A stretch of 64,000 nt of DNA. Origin: Isoetes taiwanensis. Lineage: Eukaryota > Streptophyta > Lycopodiopsida > Isoetales > Isoetaceae. The notes below the pieces were generated by a model. It did no database searches. It was not told the DNA's origin and saw only the letters and a list, made by a program, of their open reading frames with translations. The position numbers and the translations under genes are program-made. Every line of letters begins with the position of its first letter. Within the stretch, counting starts at the first letter, position 1. Positions 59,360 through 64,000 of the stretch are shown here, one piece after another. Where the stretch lies: contig JAJEKV010000045.1 in NCBI GenBank assembly GCA_021234155.1, positions 8,109,105 through 8,173,104 on the forward strand, in the 5' to 3' direction.

Positions 59360-60590
59360 ATGTATTTGAAACGTAAAGTCGTCCCAGATCATGCCAAACA
59401 AGTTGGTTGTCCTGTTGCTGATTCATCTTCATATTAGGGCGCTGTAAATAAAAAAGTCCAAAGAGACAAACAGTTCAGTAGTCCTGACAAATCAGCATAT
59501 CCCACCTTGATCATCCAAAAGAAACCAAGGGAGTTCATCTGCCTCTCTTGCATGTTACCAAAATGGAGTAATCTATGCATATAAGACACTACTTGAAAGG
59601 CTACTTCGAGCCATTAGCTTTGAATTCAGCAACTAAAATTAAGCCTGATAAGATGTCTTGTTAACTTGGAAGGCAAGAAGGCCAAGTGAACAAAATGAGA
59701 CGGGGGTTACTTACTATCTTAGGAGTAGCCAGATAAGATGTCTTATTACTTTGAAGAGAAGACTGTGAGACAATGGTCAAGTAAACAAATGGGTTACTTA
59801 CTCAGCATGTATCCTGGTGTGAAGTAAGTTCCCCTTCTAAATCCATACATTTATCCTTTTCCAGTTTCTCGTCAGCTTTAGTATGCCCAAGTGTTTCTCC
59901 ACAAGATGTGCCTTCCAACAAGATGAAGGAGCGTGGACATGGAATACTTAAAGCACGTGTCCAAAAAAACTATACGCCCTACCAAATAACATAAATAGGC
60001 ATGCATCAGTCCTAAATTTCCATACCATTAAGTAATTAGAAGCTATGTACAACAGTTTTGCAGACAAAAGTTTGTCCTCTCGACTTATTCTACTATTTGT
60101 CACTTATGGACCTAAGGGTCTGACGAGATCCAAAGCAATTTCAAACACAATTAATGTTTTTATTTGCACCAAAATCAGCAAACGAAATATTCAAACAATA
60201 AAAGCTCCCATAACCCCTATCTAAAAGCTTTACATAGTAATGAACAATAATTATGAAATAGGTAAATATGAACAGAATTAACGTTCCTCAAAGACTAAAC
60301 TTCAAAAACAGATAGCATATAGATTTACCACAGGAAGTCTTCAAACTCTAGCTTCCTGAAAGAAGGAATAAAATATCAGCATGTGTTCGAAGGGCTGGTA
60401 AAGTGCCATCATGCTGCAGATATCAAATCAGATACATGACTGACTAGTTCCATAAAAAAGCATGCCTGAAGAAGTTCAAACTGAGTCCTAATCTATCCTA
60501 TGCATATTCTAACACCACTTGATGCCGCTGAAGTAGCAGAAGGACCTTCTGTGGCATGCCAGTCCATAATAAGCTCACATTAACAGTTAG
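59360..60590. other. Intergenic DNA, nothing recognised
   Basis: A phrase pair AAGCCTGATAAGATGTCTTGTT / CCAGATAAGATGTCTTATTA near 59642 and 59730 is a diverged local duplication. No gene recognised. Confidence 0.4.
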
Positions 60591-60595
60591 TAGAT

Positions 60596-61077
60596 TGAGG
60601 GTCCATTCACACCTGCGGTTAGGTTAGGTTAAGTTAGCAATTTTAACAGCTATTAGCTTCACACTACACGTTAAGTTTGGACTTGGTTAAGACATTTGGT
60701 TAATGGCTGTTAACTATTTTTTAACGGTAAACCCTAACCCACTCATCCCTTCACACGACACATAATGGTTAACGCCCAGTTAACGCAAAATTAACTGACG
60801 TAAAAATTTTAGACCAAATTTTAACAAAAATTATATTGACCTCATCGAGGTCATTTAGGTCCAGTTAACGACGACGGCGATGGCGATGCGAGCTCCACCT
60901 GCTCGAGGAAGCAATCGAAGTGCACGTGGACGAGATGGCCGTAGTCGAATAGCTCATGCTCATGGACAAGGTCGTGGAAGTGCCGATATGCAGGGGTATG
61001 GAGATGGACAAGTCTCAAATGAGGAAGAGGTAAGCGGATTGAATTTTGAATTCTATATTGCAAGGAATATTGGATGA
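60596..61077 (+). other. Possible DNA-transposon end with short Arg/Gly-rich frame
   Basis: GGGTCCATTCACACCTGCGG opens a stretch full of GGTTAA/TTAACG words (60596-60800), then a 65-codon frame (60880-61077) starts with ATGGCGATGCGAGC and is rich in Arg, Gly and Ala. The layout recalls the 5' end of a PIF/Harbinger-type element, but no matching opposite end, target duplication or transposase domain was found. Confidence 0.3.
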
Positions 61078-61384
61078 CATTTCAATTTCTTCTTCTGTAT
61101 TCAACGCTTGAAGTTTTTTTAAGGTTGGGTTCTGTTTTGGGTTCTGTTTAAGGTTGGGTTCACATCATCTTTAATGCTTCAATTTTTTCTTTACATCCTT
61201 CTGAGTGCTAAAATTGTGTTCTGCCTTAGGAGTTGGCCTTATAGCCTACTGTAGTATCTTTGGGACTGGTCCCAGCAAAGCATTGCGGCAGCCAAAAGTG
61301 ATTTATCCCTTCGTAAGTGTGAAAAACTGAGACTAGAACAATGCACTTGGATATTGGCCCCTTTGACTCTTATCCCTTAATCTG

Positions 61385-61909
61385 ATGTGTGAAATTATCC
61401 TGATGTTGCTCAAATATTGCTCAAATATTGCTCAGTCTATAGCCCAGATGTTGAATCGGGCACTTGTGGCTACTTGTTGCCTTGCCATGGTCGAAGCTAG
61501 CAGGCAACGTATGGTACATATCTTAAGGATTTATGGGGATAAGCTATCAGAAAAAAAAGCTTCAGAATTGAAAAAGCAATTGTTGCATTCTGTAGGACCC
61601 CTCTTCTTTGCTGCTTCTAGTTAAGGAGTTGTTAGCACCCCTCTTACTGTTGTGGCATCAGGAATGGCTAGATGGCTGGAGCTATATAGTGGAGTTATGA
61701 TGATTAGGGTTCTTCTTAGTTGGTTTCCAAATATTCCATGGGAGCGCCAGCCCTTTGTGGCCATCAGAGATATGTGCGATCCATATTTGAATTTGTTCAG
61801 GAATCTCGTACCGCCAGTGTTCAATGCACTTGATTTGAGTCCCATGTTGGCATTTATGATGCTTGAAACACTTGCATCTATACTGAATGGTGTTGCACGA
61901 CCTGGCTAA
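61385..61909 (+). pseudogene. YLMG: YlmG/YGGT-family membrane protein, one in-frame stop
   Basis: Plant YlmG homologues are plastid membrane proteins with two transmembrane segments, linked to nucleoid distribution or cytochrome b6 maturation. The frame from 61385 includes an N-terminal region (KLSEKKASELKKQLLHSVG, then PLFFAASS), a TAA at 61622-61624, then continues in the same frame as GVVSTPLTVVASGMARWLEL. The family core follows: SGVMMIRVLLSWFPNIPWER, AIRDMCDPYLNLFRNLVPP and LDLSPMLAFMML, ending at TAA after VARPG. Everything except the one TAA is well preserved and intronless in this stretch. The stop separates the N-terminal part from the YGGT domain; an internal ATG (61664, MARW) could start a shorter protein but would lack a plastid targeting sequence. 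The gene's 5' end was not identified. Confidence 0.85.
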
Positions 61910-61914
61910 GCTAC

Positions 61915-62455
61915 TCATGTAATGTACAATTATTTTTGGGTTCAATTGTACTGTTTATGGTAAGCTAGGATCCAATTAGCAAAAAGACTGAGTTCAGATT
62001 TCCTCATGGGGTTTTTGTATCTGAATAATGGAATAATATACTGCCAGATTTGGTTCTACTATGTGTTTCAAACCTTTCCGTTTTGCTGTTTAAAGCTTTC
62101 CATGGCTCTTGTTAAGTCAGTGAATTTTCCAGATTTTAACAGTAGTGCTTGAGAGTGATATGACCGTAGTGCTTGAGAGTGAGATTTTAACAATAGTGCT
62201 GAATGTTGCGAATATTATTCTTACTGCTGCAACCACAGCCAGCATCTTAGTCTTTACTTGTATCGTCTCTATAGCATGCAGTCCTTAAGTTTGATTCTCA
62301 TAGTAATCTCAGTTTGGGCCTGCTTTGCTCATACAATTACGTTTGTAGCCATTGCACATCAATTTGGAGGATGCATCGGACTCTTCTCATGCATCCGATG
62401 GATTCCAAAAAAGAAAGAGAGCAACAAAGAGACAAGGATGTTAGTGGAGTTTAAA
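61915..62455. other. Downstream region of the YlmG gene
   Basis: AT-rich DNA with a 30-bp duplicated phrase (GTAGTGCTTGAGAGTGA twice, 62141-62185). An AATAATGGAATAATATA run at 62023-62040 could include polyadenylation signals for the YlmG gene. No further gene. Confidence 0.4.
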
Positions 62456-62479
62456 AAGAATAAGAATAAGAATAAGAAT
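62456..62479. repeat. AAGAAT hexamer microsatellite
   Basis: Four AAGAAT units directly abut the LINE 3' T-run; they may be the insertion target or arise from LINE tail extension. Confidence 0.65.
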
Positions 62480-64000
62480 AGTTTTTTTTTTTATCGTCCA
62501 CTGAGACCAATCGGCCTATGGGACCCGAAGGGCCTTAACAAACTTATTCTTGTCAAGGGTTAAAAACCCGCCCGGAAGGGTTTCGAGGGAAAACCGTGGC
62601 GATAATAAGAATCTTTATCAAAGCGTATAAGTATACATCATCATGAAATAAATGTGTATGTACATGTCAAGTGCGTGCCCGAGGACATAGCTGATCTCGC
62701 ATGTCCATGACCTCCTGAAGGTATGATCCTAGCACCCGTACGGATGCCGTGCTCAATGTCACATGTAGCGGCTGGCCAGGCCTGACCAACTCTGCATAGC
62801 GTGTCCGAATTTTGATCATATGCTGGGCAACTTTGAAGGGTATGAGATTCATCTTCAATGACTCCCATTTGGCAGCATTGATGAAGAGCACCGTCGGCGT
62901 GGCTCACCAATCCATCTGCCTGTCTCAATTCGAAGATGATGTGCCCCTGTGCGAATGGAGGCAATGAGTCTGCGTCTTTTCATGGGCAAGTGGGTGCGCA
63001 GGTAGCATTGTGGGCCTCGTTCCAATGTGGGATTTATGTGGCGGGTAGTGTCTTTGTCTTGACTTTGTTCAAGGGTGTTGGCATCCCAAAGCTTGGCTTG
63101 ATGAAGCAAGCGTCAAGATATTGCCTCAAGCTATGGCGATCGCCTCTGTTTGCACATGTATGCACTGTGCTCCGCACATTCCATCTAGCCATCCATTGAG
63201 CTCTCTTTTCCCTCCAGCCCAGGGCCTTGGCGTTATGGCCCCATTGCCATGATATAAGCTAGTTTTGGGAGGCGAGCATCGTCCATGTTGACCACCTTCT
63301 GAAAATAGACAATGTGGCGATCAAGGGCAGCCCTCACGAAGAGGCAAGAATCCTGTTTCTGCTGAGTAGAATTTGATATGGGACTGTGGACTTCACCCCT
63401 AGTGCTTTCGTACCAAGAAGGCTTTACTTTTGCTCCAAGTCATTCCAAGTAGCGAGGGATACTATTGGGCCCCATACTTCAACCCCCATAAAGGGCGGGC
63501 TCCACTAAGACTTTGAGCAGGTGTGGCCCGATGGGTCCAATCATACAACTCAGCTCTATGACTATTGTTTTGCATTGCATATAGTGCTTTCCAGCCCGCC
63601 GTAACTTCGTGGCCGTATGGATGTGTCCCGGTGCATAGTAGACGGAAACTCCACTCCCAAATATTTGTATGTGGATGCTACTTCCACATTACGCCCTCGA
63701 TAGCGGAAGGAGGGATCCTCGGTACATCGTGAAGATGATATGAAAACCACCTTAGTCTTGGCCAAGTTGGCCAGCGCATCGGTCGATTAAACGACAAAAT
63801 GTGTCGGGGCATCGAGATGTTGTTGCATGTCTGCTGGTGTGTAAGCTAGGAGGTCCACATCATCGGCATATATTAAGCGCTTAATGATGCGGTGGGGAAG
63901 GTGAGCCCGTGCGCCCCCATTATCGACAAGCCAGCTCTCCAATTGATCAATGTAAAGCCCAAACAATGTTGGGGAGAGAGGGCATCCTGGCGAACCCGAT
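62471..64000 (-). mobile_element. Second LINE, 3' part, running off the window
   Basis: Minus-strand reverse transcriptase enters from the right edge: GCPLSPTLFGLYIDQLESW is readable at about 63998-63935, then KRLIYADDVDLLA with the YADD box. At 63765-63562 the text AKTKVVFISSSRC and STYKYLGVEF matches the RT-connection region of the 6.3-10.2 kb LINE. The Cys/His region is at 63109-62641 (ASIRTGAHHLRIETGRW, later HTLQSCPAYDQ). Frames shift at least three times. The 3' end is a run of ten A residues (plus-strand T-run 62480-62489) following an AAGAAT-repeat on the host side. The tail differs from the pentamer tail of the first LINE, so the two belong to different families. Confidence 0.85.

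Noticed and set aside
60880-61077. N-terminal exon of the YlmG gene
   Set aside because: The Arg/Gly-rich text is not like a plastid targeting sequence, and it lies next to GGTTAA-rich DNA that looks like a transposon end.

Overview
This is a nuclear window from a land plant. The evidence is spliced genes with GT-AG introns, a plant-type GT14/DUF266 glycosyltransferase, a YlmG/YGGT protein, a Qri7/GCP1-type threonylcarbamoyl transferase and an alanine aminotransferase, all set in AT-rich, transposon-filled DNA. The density of broken genes and old mobile elements suggests a large repeat-rich genome such as a fern, lycophyte or gymnosperm. I cannot fix the lineage from sequence alone, and no RNA gene or intact host operon-like cluster is present.

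Layout. 1.7-2.7 kb: frameshifted GT14 gene (minus). 4.8-6.3 kb: decayed LTR-retrotransposon piece. 6.3-10.25 kb: nearly full-length two-ORF LINE (minus) with an AAATT-repeat tail. 11.65-13.05 kb: AT-rich minisatellite interrupted by a strong foldback hairpin and a segment bounded by inverted repeats. 16.16-20.93 kb: complete but decayed Copia element with 170-bp LTRs. 22.45-35.63 kb: a block bounded by matching inverted termini, holding a 1.6-kb minisatellite, three related stem-loops, a small foldback element, a Mutator-like element with an exact 9-bp target duplication and a mirror-image pair of repeat zones. 35.8-37.4 kb: Qri7/GCP1 gene fragment, with a hAT-like element just downstream. 43-47 kb: tRNA-derived SINE pieces, an LTR plus primer-binding-site remnant and a 297-bp direct duplication. 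51.05 kb: Helitron 3' terminus. 57.7-58.2 kb: alanine aminotransferase pseudogene. 59.2 kb: LINE scrap. 61.4-61.9 kb: YlmG gene with one in-frame stop. 62.5-64.0 kb: a second LINE running out of the window.

No pathway is encoded here. The recognisable host genes are unrelated, and each carries at least one lesion (frameshift, stop or missing end). The region is best read as a transposon-rich gene graveyard, with the caveat that some single-base frameshifts could be assembly errors. The most unusual structure is the set of GC-rich hairpin termini next to different short tandem arrays at about 13.0, 22.5, 35.5 and 41.9 kb, which looks like a family of foldback-type elements.
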